The position numbers were made by a program, and so were the translations under genes. Below are positions 33,911 through 43,530 of a stretch of 64,000 bases of DNA, in pieces. The DNA is taken from contig NZ_RZGZ01000006.1 of the NCBI RefSeq assembly GCF_003990045.1, positions 1 through 64,000 of the forward strand, read 5' to 3'. Every line of letters begins with the position of its first letter. The stretch's first letter is position 1. The notes below the pieces were generated by a model, which was not told the DNA's origin, made no database searches, and saw only the letters and a list, made by a program, of their open reading frames with translations. Origin of the DNA: Labedella endophytica. GTDB taxonomy: Bacteria > Actinomycetota > Actinomycetes > Actinomycetales > Microbacteriaceae.

Positions 33911-35529
33911 TGAGCACCACTACTGAAGACCGCCCGGCGCCCGTCGCCGAGAAGCGGTCGGGCGGCGTCACCGCCGCAGCCTCCAACTACCTCGACGAGC
34001 GCACCTCGATCTCCGCGGTCGTCAAGGAGTTCGGTCGGAAGGTCTTCCCCGACCACTGGTCGTTCCTCCTCGGTGAAGTCGCTCTCTACAGCTTCGTCGT
34101 CATCCTGCTGTCGGGCACGTTCCTGACGTTCTTCTTCCAGGCCTCCATGGTCGAGGTCGAGTACGACGGTTCGTACGTGCCGCTCAAGGGTGTCGAGATG
34201 TCCGCCGCGATGGCCTCGTCCCTCGACATCTCGTTCGACATCCGTGGTGGGCTGCTCATGCGCCAGATCCACCACTGGGCTGCGTTGCTCTTCGTCGCGG
34301 CCATCGGCCTGCACATGATGCGCATCTTCTTCACGGGTGCCTTCCGCAAGCCGCGTGAGATCAACTGGGTGATCGGTTTCGTCCTCTTCATCCTTGCGAT
34401 GGCCGAGGGATTCACCGGATACTCGCTCCCCGACGATCTTCTGTCCGGCAACGGTCTCCGGATCATCGACGGCATGGTCAAGGGCATCCCGCTCGTCGGA
34501 ACGTGGATCTCGTTCCTGCTCTTCGGTGGGGAGTTCCCGGGCACCGCGATCGTGGGGCGTCTCTACACGCTGCACATCCTGCTGCTTCCGGCGCTCGTTC
34601 TCCTCTTCATCGCGCTGCACCTCGTGTTCGTGGTCGTCCACAAGCACACGCAGTTCGGTGGACCGGGCAAGACGCAGCAGAACGTCGTGGGCTACCCGGT
34701 GATGCCGGTGTATGCCGCGAAGGCCGGTGGGTTCTTCTTCATCGTGTTCGGCGTCATCGCCTTCCTCGCGTCCTTCTTCACGATCAACCCGATCTGGAAC
34801 TACGGACCCTACGACCCGTCCCCCGTGTCGGCCGGTACCCAGCCCGACTGGTACATCGGCTTCGCGGACGGTGCGTTGCGACTCATCCCTCCGCACCTCG
34901 AGTTCGTGCTGCTCGACCGCACATGGTCGTTCAACATCATCATCCCGTTGGCGGCTCTCGGCCTGTTCATCGTCCTCGCGTTGATCTACCCCTTCATCGA
35001 AGCGTGGATCACGGGAGACAAGCGTGAGCACCACATCCTCGACCGACCGCGCAACGCGGCCACCCGCACCGCGATCGGCGCTGCCGGCCTCACGTTCTAC
35101 GCCGGTCTGTGGGCCGCGGCCAGCTCGGACATCATCGCGACGCACTTCATGGTCACGATGGAGGGCGTGATCCACACGCTGCAGGCCGTCGTGATCGTCG
35201 GTCCGTTCATCGCCTACTTCCTCACGAAGCGCATCTGTCTCGCGCTTCAGAAGAAGGACCGCGAGATCGTGCTCCACGGCTACGAGTCGGGACGGATCAT
35301 CCGCTTGCCCGGTGGAGAGTACATCGAGAAGCACGAGCCGATCGACGAGTACCAGCGTTGGAAGCTCGTGAGCTACCACGACTACAAGCCGCTCATGATC
35401 CGCCCGAATTCGCGTGGAAAGATCTCCGTAGGGCAGAAGGCCCGCGCGTCGCTCTCGCGCTGGTTCTTCGAGGACCGCATCGCCCCGCCGTCGCGCGGCG
35501 AGATCGAGGCCTCGCACGGCGACCACTGA
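33910..35529 (+). CDS. qcrB: Cytochrome b subunit of bc1 complex
   Basis: 539 residues, eight or more membrane helices. Heme ligands in HHWAALLFVAAIGLHMMRI and the later HILLLPALVLLFIALHLVFVVVHKHTQ; the quinol-site motif reads PDW (as in actinobacteria) in GTQPDWYIGF. The C-terminal extension (about 120 residues) is typical for the phylum. Followed by a nested hairpin terminator. Confidence 0.96.
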   Translation: MSTTTEDRPAPVAEKRSGGVTAAASNYLDERTSISAVVKEFGRKVFPDHWSFLLGEVALYSFVVILLSGTFLTFFFQASMVEVEYDGSYVPLKGVEMSAAMASSLDISFDIRGGLLMRQIHHWAALLFVAAIGLHMMRIFFTGAFRKPREINWVIGFVLFILAMAEGFTGYSLPDDLLSGNGLRIIDGMVKGIPLVGTWISFLLFGGEFPGTAIVGRLYTLHILLLPALVLLFIALHLVFVVVHKHTQFGGPGKTQQNVVGYPVMPVYAAKAGGFFFIVFGVIAFLASFFTINPIWNYGPYDPSPVSAGTQPDWYIGFADGALRLIPPHLEFVLLDRTWSFNIIIPLAALGLFIVLALIYPFIEAWITGDKREHHILDRPRNAATRTAIGAAGLTFYAGLWAAASSDIIATHFMVTMEGVIHTLQAVVIVGPFIAYFLTKRICLALQKKDREIVLHGYESGRIIRLPGGEYIEKHEPIDEYQRWKLVSYHDYKPLMIRPNSRGKISVGQKARASLSRWFFEDRIAPPSRGEIEASHGDH

Positions 35530-35544
35530 TCAACTGATCCGGTG

Positions 35545-35599
35545 AACGGCCCCCTCCCCGACTGTCGATAGAATCGACAGTCACCAGGAGGGGGCCGTT
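35545..35599 (+). terminator. Nested hairpin terminator after qcrB
   Basis: Outer 13-bp arms 35545-35557 and 35587-35599 enclose an inner hairpin 35561-35569 / 35573-35581; a short TTT run follows. The inner loop contains a -10-like TAGAAT. Confidence 0.85.
35569..35574 (+). promoter_or_regulatory. -10 element (TAGAAT) inside the qcrB terminator
   Basis: Would start the next gene's transcript near 35581, with a leader of about 25 nt that keeps only the 3' half of the terminator stem. Confidence 0.4.
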
Positions 35600-35605
35600 T
35601 CTGTC

Positions 35606-36190
35606 ATGACCATCGAACGACGTCGTCGGACGCCTAGGCCTGATCCGATCCGAGGGCGCGCAGCCCGCAGGATCCTCGTGGCCGGGGCGTCCGGAGCGGG
35701 TAAGAGCACGATGGCGCTCGCCCTGTCCGAGCGACTCAGCCTGCCGTACACCGAACTCGATTCGTTGTACCACGGGCCCTCCTGGACGCCGCGAGAGACC
35801 TTCGTCGCCGATGTGGCGGAGATCACGGCGGCGGATGCCTGGGTCAGCGAGTGGCAGTACCGGAGCGTACGACCGCTCCTCCTGGAGCGGGCCGAGCTCA
35901 TCGTATGTCTGGACTACAGTCGCGTTCTCGTGATGAGCCGGGTGCTTCGGCGCACCGTGCGCCGCCGCCTACGCCGCGAAGAATTGTGGAACGGGAATCG
36001 CGAGCCCGCACTGCACACGTTCTTCACGGATCCCGACCACATCGTTCGCTGGTCGTGGTCGACGTTCGGCCGGAACCGACGGACGTTGCGCGAACTCGAC
36101 CACACGCCCCCGGTCGGACTCCAGGTCGTGCGGCTACGATCGCCCCGGGCCGCGCGACGCTGGCTCGACTCCCTCTCCCCCACCTCCTGA
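35606..36190 (+). CDS. P-loop NTPase, adenylate-kinase-like (FlaR/topology-modulation type)
   Basis: 194 residues. Walker A GASGAGKST at about 29-37, then ELDSLYHGPSWTPRE (substrate-binding region of the FlaR-like group) and RVLRRTVRRRLRREELWNGN. These small kinases are of unknown substrate; old names such as topology modulation protein are not informative. Its promoter lies within the preceding terminator. Confidence 0.8.
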   Translation: MTIERRRRTPRPDPIRGRAARRILVAGASGAGKSTMALALSERLSLPYTELDSLYHGPSWTPRETFVADVAEITAADAWVSEWQYRSVRPLLLERAELIVCLDYSRVLVMSRVLRRTVRRRLRREELWNGNREPALHTFFTDPDHIVRWSWSTFGRNRRTLRELDHTPPVGLQVVRLRSPRAARRWLDSLSPTS

Positions 36191-36193
36191 CGA

Positions 36194-36227
36194 CGAAGGC
36201 CCCCTCGCTCGAGCGAGAGGGCCTTCG
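36194..36227. terminator. Bidirectional terminator
   Basis: 17-bp arms with one mismatch (36194-36210, 36211-36227) between convergent genes. Confidence 0.8.
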
Positions 36228-36249
36228 AAGAAGCAGGGCGGAGACTTTA

Positions 36250-36696
36250 TCAGCCGCCGGCCGGGAGGATCTTCTTGTAGAACTCGGCGGTGACCTCGTA
36301 CCCGAGGCGTCGGTAGAACTCGCCGGCTCGGGAGGTCGACATCGTGAGGCGCCGTACGCCGCGCTCCATCGCGTACAGCTCGTTCGCGTAGACCAGATCC
36401 GAGCCCACTCCCTGGCCGCGTGCGGACTCGTCGACCACGAGCTCCTGCAGATGCGCGGTGAGCCCGGACACGTGGAGCAGACGCGACACACTCATGAGCG
36501 TGTAGCCGATGACCTCACCACTGTCGTTCTCCGCGACGTGGAGCACATTGGTCTCGTTCTCTCGCCACCGGATGACGTTGTTGAACGCGACCGTGAAGCC
36601 GTCGAGATCAATGGAGGCCGTCTCGGTGACGAACTGTCGGGCGAGCTGGAAGACCGCGTCGCAGTCCTCGAGCGTGCCCCGTCGGATGAGGGTCAC
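36250..36696 (-). CDS. GNAT family N-acetyltransferase
   Basis: 148 residues. Acetyl-CoA site VVDESARGQGVGSDLV (motif A R/Q-x-x-G-x-G/A) near residues 88-103 and a C-terminal FYRRLGYE motif. Acceptor unknown. GTG start with GGGAG upstream, 9 bp after ctaF, so it is read as the last gene of the ctaC-ctaD-ctaF unit. Confidence 0.88.
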   Translation of the reverse strand: MTLIRRGTLEDCDAVFQLARQFVTETASIDLDGFTVAFNNVIRWRENETNVLHVAENDSGEVIGYTLMSVSRLLHVSGLTAHLQELVVDESARGQGVGSDLVYANELYAMERGVRRLTMSTSRAGEFYRRLGYEVTAEFYKKILPAGG

Positions 36697-36705
36697 AGTG
36701 TCTCC

Positions 36706-37125
36706 CTAGCGGACGAAGAAACCGCGGTAGTACTCGTAGCACCAACCGACGATCGCGATAAGCACGAGGGGCAGACCGATGAAAGCGACCCACGGTCCCA
36801 CGGCGACGCCGAGGAAGACGAGGGCGAGGGCTCCGGCGAGGAAGATCGGCCACCAGCTCCAGGGGCTGAAGTGGCCCAGCTCCGGGTCACCGTCGTCGAT
36901 GTTCGCCGTGAGGGTGTCCTCCGGGAGCTCGCCGCCCTGGTTCTTGTGCACACGGCCGAGGTAGAACGCCAGGAACGCACCGAGCGCAGTGCTCAGCAGC
37001 AGCGCGACGGTTCCGACCCACTCGATGGTGGCTCGATCGTCGAGCAGGTTCCAGACCGTGTACGCGACGGCCGAGAGGCCGAAGAAGCCGGTGAGCAGCC
37101 AGAAGAGGTTGGTATTCGCCCTCAC
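36706..37125 (-). CDS. ctaF: Cytochrome c oxidase subunit IV (actinobacterial)
   Basis: 139 residues with four membrane helices, matching the actinobacteria-specific CtaF. Recognisable: WLLTGFFGLSAVAYTVWN, GALLLSTALGAFLAFYLGR and WSWWPIFLAGALALVFLG. Starts one base after the ctaD stop codon; structural subunit of the aa3 oxidase. Confidence 0.92.
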   Translation of the reverse strand: MRANTNLFWLLTGFFGLSAVAYTVWNLLDDRATIEWVGTVALLLSTALGAFLAFYLGRVHKNQGGELPEDTLTANIDDGDPELGHFSPWSWWPIFLAGALALVFLGVAVGPWVAFIGLPLVLIAIVGWCYEYYRGFFVR

Positions 37126-37126
37126 G

Positions 37127-38854
37127 TCACTTCACTTTCTCGGAGCCGGCGTCGTACACCGGGGCGTCGGGAGCATCCTTGGCCGGTCCCACACCGACGG
37201 GCATGGCCTCGGGGTGGTTGAGGTCGAACGCCGGGCGCTCCGAACGGATACGCGGGATGGAGGTGAAGTTGTGACGGGGCGGCGGGCACGACGTGGCCCA
37301 CTCGAGCGATCCGCCGTAACCCCACGGGTCGTTGACCGTGATCTTCGGCGCCTTGCGGGCCGTGATGAAGACGTTCAGGAAGAACGGGATCATCGAACTC
37401 GCGAGGATCATGGCGCCGATCGTCGAGACCTGGTTCATCCAGGTGAAACCGTCCTCCGGCGCGTACGTCGCATAGCGACGCGGCATACCCACGACGCCCA
37501 GCCAGTGCTGGATGAGGAAGGTCATGTGGAAGCCGATGAACAGGATCCAGAAGTGCCAGTAGCCGAGCTTCTCGTTGAGCATCTTGCCCGTGAACTTCGG
37601 CCACCAGAAGTAGAAGCCGGCGAACATCGCGAAGACGACGGTGCCGAAGACGACGTAGTGGAAGTGCGCGACGACGAAGTAGGAGTCGGACACGTGGAAG
37701 TCGAGGGGCGGCGAGGCCAGGATGACACCCGTCAGCCCACCGAAGGTGAAGGTGATGAGGAAGCCGATGCTCCACAGCATCGGGGTCTCGAACGTGATCG
37801 AGCCGCGCCACATCGTACCGATCCAGTTGAAGATCTTCACACCGGTGGGCACCGCGATGAGCATCGTCATGAGCGCGAACCACGGCAGCAGCACGGAACC
37901 CGTGACGTACATGTGATGGGCCCACACCGTGACCGAGAGGGCGGCGATCGCGATCGTCGCGTAGATGAGGGTCTTGTACCCGAAGATCGGCTTGCGGCTG
38001 AACACCGGGAAGATCTCCGACACGATGCCGAAGAACGGCAGCGCGATGATGTAGACCTCGGGGTGGCCGAAGAACCAGAAGAGGTGCTGCCAGAGGATAG
38101 CGCCGCCGTAGGCCGGGTCGTAGATCTGCGCGTCGAAGACGCGATCCGCGCCGAGGGCCGTCATGGCCGCCGCGAGCACCGGGAAGGCCATGAGCACGAG
38201 GATCGAGGTCACGAGGATGTTCCACGTGAAGATGGGCATCCGGAACATGGTCATTCCGGGAGCGCGCATCGTGATCACCGTGGTGATGAAGTTGACCGCA
38301 CCGAGGATGGTTCCGAAACCGCTCAGCGCAAGACCGAACACCCAGAGGTGTCCCCCGAGACCCGGCGTGAACGTCGTGCTCGAGAGCGGGGTGTACGCGA
38401 ACCAACCGAAGGCCGCCGCTCCACCCGGGGTGAGGAATCCGCTGACCGCGATGGTGCTGCCGAAGAGGAAGAGCCAGAACGCGAAGGCGTTGAGGCGCGG
38501 GAACGCCACGTCGGGGGCGCCGATCTGGAGCGGCATGATGACGTTGGCGAAACCGGCGAAGAGCGGGGTCGCGAACATCAGCAGCATGATCGTGCCGTGC
38601 ATGGTGAAGAGCTGGTTGTACTGCTCCTTGGTCGCGAGGATCTCGAGACCGGGTTCGAACAGCTGCGCGCGGATGATGAGCGCCATCACGCCGGCGATGC
38701 AGAAGAAGAAGAACGAGGAGATCAGGTACATGTACCCGATCGTCTTGTGGTCGGTGGACGTGATCCAGTTGACCACCACGTTGCCCTTACGCTGCACACC
38801 CGTCGCGTTCACGACTTTGGCCTGGCCTGCGGGCAGATCGACGACACTCGTCAT
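37127..38854 (-). CDS. ctaD: Cytochrome c oxidase subunit I
   Basis: 575 residues, twelve membrane helices. Heme a, a3 and Cu-B ligands: [23 protein letters not shown] (with the cross-linked Tyr), HHMYVTG and [10 protein letters not shown]. The K and D channel residues are in the usual sites. Overlaps ctaC by 4 bp. In mycobacteria ctaD lies elsewhere; here the subunits I, II and IV are clustered. Confidence 0.96.
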   Translation of the reverse strand: MTSVVDLPAGQAKVVNATGVQRKGNVVVNWITSTDHKTIGYMYLISSFFFFCIAGVMALIIRAQLFEPGLEILATKEQYNQLFTMHGTIMLLMFATPLFAGFANVIMPLQIGAPDVAFPRLNAFAFWLFLFGSTIAVSGFLTPGGAAAFGWFAYTPLSSTTFTPGLGGHLWVFGLALSGFGTILGAVNFITTVITMRAPGMTMFRMPIFTWNILVTSILVLMAFPVLAAAMTALGADRVFDAQIYDPAYGGAILWQHLFWFFGHPEVYIIALPFFGIVSEIFPVFSRKPIFGYKTLIYATIAIAALSVTVWAHHMYVTGSVLLPWFALMTMLIAVPTGVKIFNWIGTMWRGSITFETPMLWSIGFLITFTFGGLTGVILASPPLDFHVSDSYFVVAHFHYVVFGTVVFAMFAGFYFWWPKFTGKMLNEKLGYWHFWILFIGFHMTFLIQHWLGVVGMPRRYATYAPEDGFTWMNQVSTIGAMILASSMIPFFLNVFITARKAPKITVNDPWGYGGSLEWATSCPPPRHNFTSIPRIRSERPAFDLNHPEAMPVGVGPAKDAPDAPVYDAGSEKVK

Positions 38855-39756
38855 GATCCTGCTCCTTCTTCCGATGCGTCGGCTCCGGTCAGACCGGGCG
38901 TGGAGTTCCTGTCGTACGTGCTGCCGTAGTCGCCCACGTTGCCGAGGTCGACCAGCGACTGGATGTACTCGTCGTATTCGGCCTGCGACACGACCTTCAC
39001 GTTGAAGAGCATCTGCGAGTGATACTCGCCGCAGAGTTCCGCACACTTTCCGGCGAAGGTGCCTTCGCGGAGGGGCTGAACGGCCATGTGGTTCGTGATA
39101 CCCGGGTACAGGTCCTTCTTGTAGAGGAAGTCGATCACCCAGAAGGAGTGCTGCACGTCGCGCGAGTTGAGATCGAAGTTGATCTCGGCGTTGACGGGCA
39201 GGTAGAGCGTCGGCAGCTCATCCTGGTCGACGGCACCGGATTCTCCGTCCTCGCGCTCCTGCGCCTGGATGCCGGCCGACCAGACGTCCTCGCCGTCGGC
39301 CGCACCCTCGTACACGAAGTCCCAGGCCCACTGCTTGCCGTAGACGTCGATCTGCACGTCCGGGTTCTCGTACTGCGTCTCGATGATCTCCTGGTCGCGC
39401 GCCGTGAAGGCGAAGAATCCCAGGACGAGGATGAGGGGCACGATCGTGTAGAAGATCTCGATCGGCATGTTGTACCGCATCTGCACGGGCAGGCCCGTCT
39501 GGCCCTTCCGGCGGCGGTAGACCACGACGGCCCACAGGGTGAGACCCCAGGTGATGACACCGACGACGAGGAGCACGATCCAGGAGTTCGTCCACAGACC
39601 GGACACCATCTCGGTGCGGTTCGTGACGGGCGATTCGCCCTCCTCGAAGCCCGGCAGATAGCCGTTCAGTTCAGCCTGGGTGCAGCCGGCGAGCACCACC
39701 GCGAGGGTGAGGGCCACGGGGACTGCAGCCCATCGGAGTCGTCGTTTCGAGCGCAC
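38851..39756 (-). CDS. ctaC: Cytochrome c oxidase subunit II (lipoprotein)
   Basis: 301 residues. Lipobox LAGC near residue 22, two membrane helices, then the cupredoxin domain with the Cu-A site [12 protein letters not shown] and DVQHSFW. GTG 39756 has AAAGG upstream; the longer frame from 39828 lacks signal-peptide logic. First gene of ctaC-ctaD-ctaF-GNAT. Confidence 0.95.
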   Translation of the reverse strand: MRSKRRLRWAAVPVALTLAVVLAGCTQAELNGYLPGFEEGESPVTNRTEMVSGLWTNSWIVLLVVGVITWGLTLWAVVVYRRRKGQTGLPVQMRYNMPIEIFYTIVPLILVLGFFAFTARDQEIIETQYENPDVQIDVYGKQWAWDFVYEGAADGEDVWSAGIQAQEREDGESGAVDQDELPTLYLPVNAEINFDLNSRDVQHSFWVIDFLYKKDLYPGITNHMAVQPLREGTFAGKCAELCGEYHSQMLFNVKVVSQAEYDEYIQSLVDLGNVGDYGSTYDRNSTPGLTGADASEEGAGS

Positions 39757-39793
39757 CTGAAAACCTTTCGCAAGACACTGTTGGTTCGCTGAC

Positions 39794-39799
39794 AGTCTA
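39794..39799 (-). promoter_or_regulatory. -10 element (TAGACT) for ctaCDF
   Basis: About 38 nt upstream of the ctaC GTG; a short leader with AAAGG remains. Confidence 0.4.
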
Positions 39800-39880
39800 G
39801 CCCGAACATCACGCGAGCCGATGACCAACGGCGCTGTTTCTACGACGTGTCGAAATCGTGATATCCCCGAGAATACGCCA

Positions 39881-39915
39881 AAAGCGGGGGCCGACCCGAT
39901 GGTCGACCCCCGCTT
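39881..39915 (-). terminator. Terminator of erpA
   Basis: 15-bp arms with one G-U pair (39882-39896, 39901-39915), followed on the minus strand by a TTTT run. Confidence 0.88.
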
Positions 39916-39926
39916 CGAGTGGTGGA

Positions 39927-40304
39927 TCAGTGGAAGCTGTCACCGCACGCGCAGCTGCCTCCGGCGTTGGGGTTGTCGATGGTGAAACCCTGCTTCTGGA
40001 TGGTGTCCTCGAAGTCGATAGAGGCCCCGTCGAGATAGGGGACGCTCATCTTGTCGACGACGACCTCGACGCCCTCGAAGTCGACGGCGGCGTCTCCGTC
40101 GAGGAGGCGCTCGTCGAAGTAGAGCTGGTAGATGAGGCCGGAGCATCCGCCCGGCTGGACCGCGACGCGCAGTCGCAGGTCTTCGCGACCCTCCTGCTGG
40201 AGCAGGCTCTTGACCTTCGCCGCGGCGGTGTCCGTGAGTCCGACTCCGTGGGCCTTGGTCTGGTCTGCACCGGTGCCGGTGGCCGTGGTCATCGTGTCCG
40301 TCAT
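39927..40304 (-). CDS. erpA: A-type iron-sulfur cluster insertion protein
   Basis: 125 residues, HesB/IscA fold. The three conserved Cys are in GGCSGLIY and the C-terminal SCACGDSF. Delivers Fe-S clusters to apoproteins; position next to the respiratory genes matches mycobacteria. ATG with GAGGAGAG upstream. Confidence 0.93.
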   Translation of the reverse strand: MTDTMTTATGTGADQTKAHGVGLTDTAAAKVKSLLQQEGREDLRLRVAVQPGGCSGLIYQLYFDERLLDGDAAVDFEGVEVVVDKMSVPYLDGASIDFEDTIQKQGFTIDNPNAGGSCACGDSFH

Positions 40305-40382
40305 GACTCTCCTCGGATCATCGCAGTCCCGGCGGGCGCCGGTGGGTCGAGTCTACCGCCCCACCGCCGCCCGACGTCCGAT

Positions 40383-41798
40383 TCATCGTTCGGGACTACT
40401 GAGCCGCGCGAGCAGGAGCGTCTCGGCGAGGACGGCCCGGTGGAACACGCCGAGGTGGAGCGACTCGTTGGGGCTGTGGGCCCGGGAGTGAGGGTCCTCC
40501 ACTCCGGTGACGAGGATCTCAGCGTCCGGGAACGACTCGACGAGGCTGGCGATGAACGGGATGGATCCGCCGACCCCGAGATCCACGGGTTCGACACCCC
40601 ACGCGTCGGCCATCGAGCGCTTCGTGGCCTCGACGATCGGCCCCGACGTGTTGACGAGGAACGGATTCCCCGTGTCGATGTCGTCGATCGTCGCGACCAC
40701 GCCGAACGGCGTGTTCGCGCGGACGTGGGCGACGAGGGCGTCAGCGGCGTCCGAAGCGGACTGCCCGGGCGCGATGCGCGCGCTCAGGCGGACGGACACC
40801 TCGGGGATGAGCGTGTTCGACGCGTTCGCCACCGACGGGGCGTCGATACCCGTGACGGTGATCGACGGCTGCCACCAGATCCGGCTCAGCAGTGAACCCG
40901 AGCCGATCGGGTCGACGCCCTCGACGAGCCCCGTCTCGGATCGCAGCTGCTCCTCGGAGTATTCGGGGGTCTCCCCCTCGTGCGACGTGAGACCGGAGAC
41001 GGCGACCGAACCGTCCTCGTTCCAGAGGGACGACAGCAATCGGATCATCACGAGCATGGCGTCGGGTACCGCTCCCCCGAACATCCCGGAGTGCGATGCG
41101 TGTTCGAGGGGGCGCACGGTGAGACGGAAGGTGACGTTCCCACGCAGGCTCACGGTGAGCGCCGGGGTCACGTCGTCCCAGTTCCCGGAGTCGGCTACGA
41201 CGATGGCGTCGGCGCGCAGTTCGTCGGCGTTGTCGGAGAGGAACGTCTCGAAGGAGCGCGAACCGAACTCCTCCTCGCCCTCGATGAAGAGCGCGATCCC
41301 GAGATCGAAGTCCGTACCGATCACGTCCGTGAGGGCACGGATGGAGGCGATGTGGGCCATGACCCCCGCCTTGTCGTCCGCCGCTCCCCGACCGTAGAGT
41401 CGCTCACCCCTGACGGTGGGTTCGAAGGGCTCGGTGTCCCAGTCCTCGTCCTTCCCCGGGGGCTGCACGTCGTGGTGGGCGTACAAGAGGATCGTCGGGG
41501 CTCCGTTGCGGGCCTGCCGCCGTGCCAGGACGGCGGGCTGCCCGAGTTCGTCGGTATCCCCGATCGTCGCCCGGGCGATGCGCACGGAGTCGAAGACACC
41601 CGTCGCCTCGGCGAGGGCGGCGACCGCCTCCGCGCTGCGCGCCACGTGCGCGGGATCGAAGGCTGCCCACGAGACCGAGGGGATCCTCACCAGGTTCGAG
41701 AGATCGGCGATCGTCGACGGCAGGCCGAGACGCACGGAGTCGGCGAGGGCGGCGTCCCGGCCGGTGAGGGATGGGGTGGCAGATGGGGATTCGCTCAT
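40383..41798 (-). CDS. M20 family dipeptidase
   Basis: 471 residues, CNDP/PepV-like M20 group. YAHHDVQPPG (metal His, catalytic Asp), GRGAADDKAG (bridging Asp), EGEEEFGS (base Glu) and ADSGNWD. A long lid domain fits the dipeptidase group rather than DapE. Paralogue of the peptidase at 3473 but not a recent duplicate. Leaderless: TAAGAT lies 7 nt upstream of the ATG. Confidence 0.9.
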   Translation of the reverse strand: MSESPSATPSLTGRDAALADSVRLGLPSTIADLSNLVRIPSVSWAAFDPAHVARSAEAVAALAEATGVFDSVRIARATIGDTDELGQPAVLARRQARNGAPTILLYAHHDVQPPGKDEDWDTEPFEPTVRGERLYGRGAADDKAGVMAHIASIRALTDVIGTDFDLGIALFIEGEEEFGSRSFETFLSDNADELRADAIVVADSGNWDDVTPALTVSLRGNVTFRLTVRPLEHASHSGMFGGAVPDAMLVMIRLLSSLWNEDGSVAVSGLTSHEGETPEYSEEQLRSETGLVEGVDPIGSGSLLSRIWWQPSITVTGIDAPSVANASNTLIPEVSVRLSARIAPGQSASDAADALVAHVRANTPFGVVATIDDIDTGNPFLVNTSGPIVEATKRSMADAWGVEPVDLGVGGSIPFIASLVESFPDAEILVTGVEDPHSRAHSPNESLHLGVFHRAVLAETLLLARLSSPER

Positions 41799-41805
41799 GC
41801 AGGTA

Positions 41806-41811
41806 ATCTTA
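41806..41811 (-). promoter_or_regulatory. -10 element (TAAGAT) for M20 dipeptidase, leaderless type
   Basis: Seven bases before the ATG at 41798; sits in a 38-bp intergenic region with the divergent DUF3043 gene. Confidence 0.45.
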
Positions 41812-41836
41812 AGAGCCACTGGCTGGAGGAACAGAC

Positions 41837-42427
41837 GTGACCCGGAACAAGACAGACAACCCGACGACGTCGTCGGAGCCCAACGACGCCGAGATCGCGG
41901 CCCGCATCGCCGCGGGCAAGGGACGTGCGACGCCGACGCGTAAGGAACGGGAGGCGGCGAACAAGCGGCCCCTCGTTCCGGGCGACCGCAAGCTCGCTGC
42001 CAAGGAGGCCAGGGCCAAGATGGCCGAGGCCCGCGAGAAGGCGCGCCTCGGTTACGCGGCGGGCGACGAGAAGTTCCTTCCCGCCCGTGACCGCGGGGCG
42101 CAGAAGAAGTACATCCGCGATTTCGTCGATGCGCGCTTCAACGTGGGAGAGTTCCTCATCCCCGTGATGTTCGTCGTCATCCTGCTCACGCTGGTCCCGA
42201 GCGCCGACGTACAGGTCTACGCGCTGCTCGGCATCTGGGCGTTCTTCCTCCTCGCCCTCGTCGACGTGTTCCTGCTCGGCAGGTCCATCCGGAAGCGGCT
42301 CGCGGCGAAGTTCGGGGAGACCAAGGTCGAACGCGGAGTCCGCTGGTACGCCGCGATGCGCTCCCTCCAGCTGCGCGTCCTTCGCCTGCCGAAGCCCCAG
42401 GTCAAGCGTCGGCAGTACCCCGAGTAG
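41837..42427 (+). CDS. DUF3043 membrane protein
   Basis: 196 residues. A charged, lysine-rich N-terminal half (KGRATPTRKEREAANKRPL) followed by two membrane helices and a basic tail: the actinobacterial DUF3043 pattern. Function unknown. GTG with GGAGG upstream. Its 3' end overlaps convergent pyrD by 26 bp. Confidence 0.87.
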   Translation: MTRNKTDNPTTSSEPNDAEIAARIAAGKGRATPTRKEREAANKRPLVPGDRKLAAKEARAKMAEAREKARLGYAAGDEKFLPARDRGAQKKYIRDFVDARFNVGEFLIPVMFVVILLTLVPSADVQVYALLGIWAFFLLALVDVFLLGRSIRKRLAAKFGETKVERGVRWYAAMRSLQLRVLRLPKPQVKRRQYPE

Positions 42428-43469
42428 CCACGGGCCCACGCTCGCGCCGCAGGCGGGCGAGCCCGCGGTTGATGGCCCGGCCCCACGAGGGGCCGGAGTA
42501 GACGAAGCCGGTGTAGCCCTGGACCAGGGTGGCGCCGGCTTCGATGCGTTCGCGGACGTCCTCGGCCGTCTCGACTCCGCCGACCGAGATGATGCAGGTG
42601 CCGTCCGGGAGCTCACGGCGGAGGATCTCGAGCACGGAGAGGGAGCGGGCGGCCAGCGGTGCCCCCGAGAGGCCACCGGCGCCGGCGGCTCGGACGACGT
42701 CGTCGCCGGTGCGCAGTCCCTCCCTCGAGATGGTCGTGTTCGTCGCGATGACGCCGTCCAGACCGGTCCGTTCCACGAGATCGGCGATGCGCACGACGTC
42801 GGAGTCGTCGAGATCCGGCGCGATCTTCACGAGCAAAGGGGTACGACCCGCCGCGCCCTTGACGGCCTCGAGGAGAGGCGCGAGACGGTCGAGCTCCTGC
42901 AGTCCTCGGAGTCCCGGCGTATTCGGTGACGATACGTTCACGACGAGATAGTCGGCGAGGGGCGCGAGCACCCGTGTGCTCTCGAGGTAGTCCTCGACCG
43001 CGTCATCCACCTCGACGACGCGGCTCTTGCCGATGTTGACCCCGATGACGGGGCGCCCCGGCACGGATCGGACCGCCTCGATTCGGGCGGCGGCCGCCGC
43101 CGCTCCCCCATTGTTGAAGCCCATGCGGTTGACGACGGCCCGATCGGCGACGAACCGGAACATCCGCGGTTTCGGGTTGCCCGGCTGCGCGTGCGCGGTC
43201 AGTGTTCCGACCTCGATGTGCGAGAAGCCGAGGCTGCCGAGGCCGATGATCGCCTCGGCGTTCTTATCGAACCCCGCGGCGACCCCGAAGGGCGAGGAGA
43301 AGCGGAGTCCGAGAGCGTGCACGGCCTCCTCAGGATCCGGTCGTGTGAGCCGCGAGACGACCCCGGCGAGACCCACCGATGGAAGCGCCCGGATCACGGT
43401 GAACGCGAGGTGATGCGCGCGCTCGGGGTCGAGCTTCGAGAGGACGAGAGCGAAGAGGAGTCGGTACAT
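42402..43469 (-). CDS. pyrD: Dihydroorotate dehydrogenase (quinone), class 2
   Basis: 355 residues. N-terminal membrane-association helices, FGVAAGFDKNAEAI (FMN phosphate region), NMGFNNGG-like RMGFNNGG, VNVSSPNTPGLR with the catalytic Ser, KIAPDL and TNTT. Oxidises dihydroorotate and reduces quinone in pyrimidine synthesis. Start ATG 43469 with GGAG. Third in hisD-nrdR-pyrD. Confidence 0.95.
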   Translation of the reverse strand: MYRLLFALVLSKLDPERAHHLAFTVIRALPSVGLAGVVSRLTRPDPEEAVHALGLRFSSPFGVAAGFDKNAEAIIGLGSLGFSHIEVGTLTAHAQPGNPKPRMFRFVADRAVVNRMGFNNGGAAAAAARIEAVRSVPGRPVIGVNIGKSRVVEVDDAVEDYLESTRVLAPLADYLVVNVSSPNTPGLRGLQELDRLAPLLEAVKGAAGRTPLLVKIAPDLDDSDVVRIADLVERTGLDGVIATNTTISREGLRTGDDVVRAAGAGGLSGAPLAARSLSVLEILRRELPDGTCIISVGGVETAEDVRERIEAGATLVQGYTGFVYSGPSWGRAINRGLARLRRERGPVATRGTADA

Positions 43470-43530
43470 GCGGGCTCCGGGGTCGAGGGCTGGACGGCGG
43501 ATCGACCCGTGGGCCGGTCGATCGGAGGGG

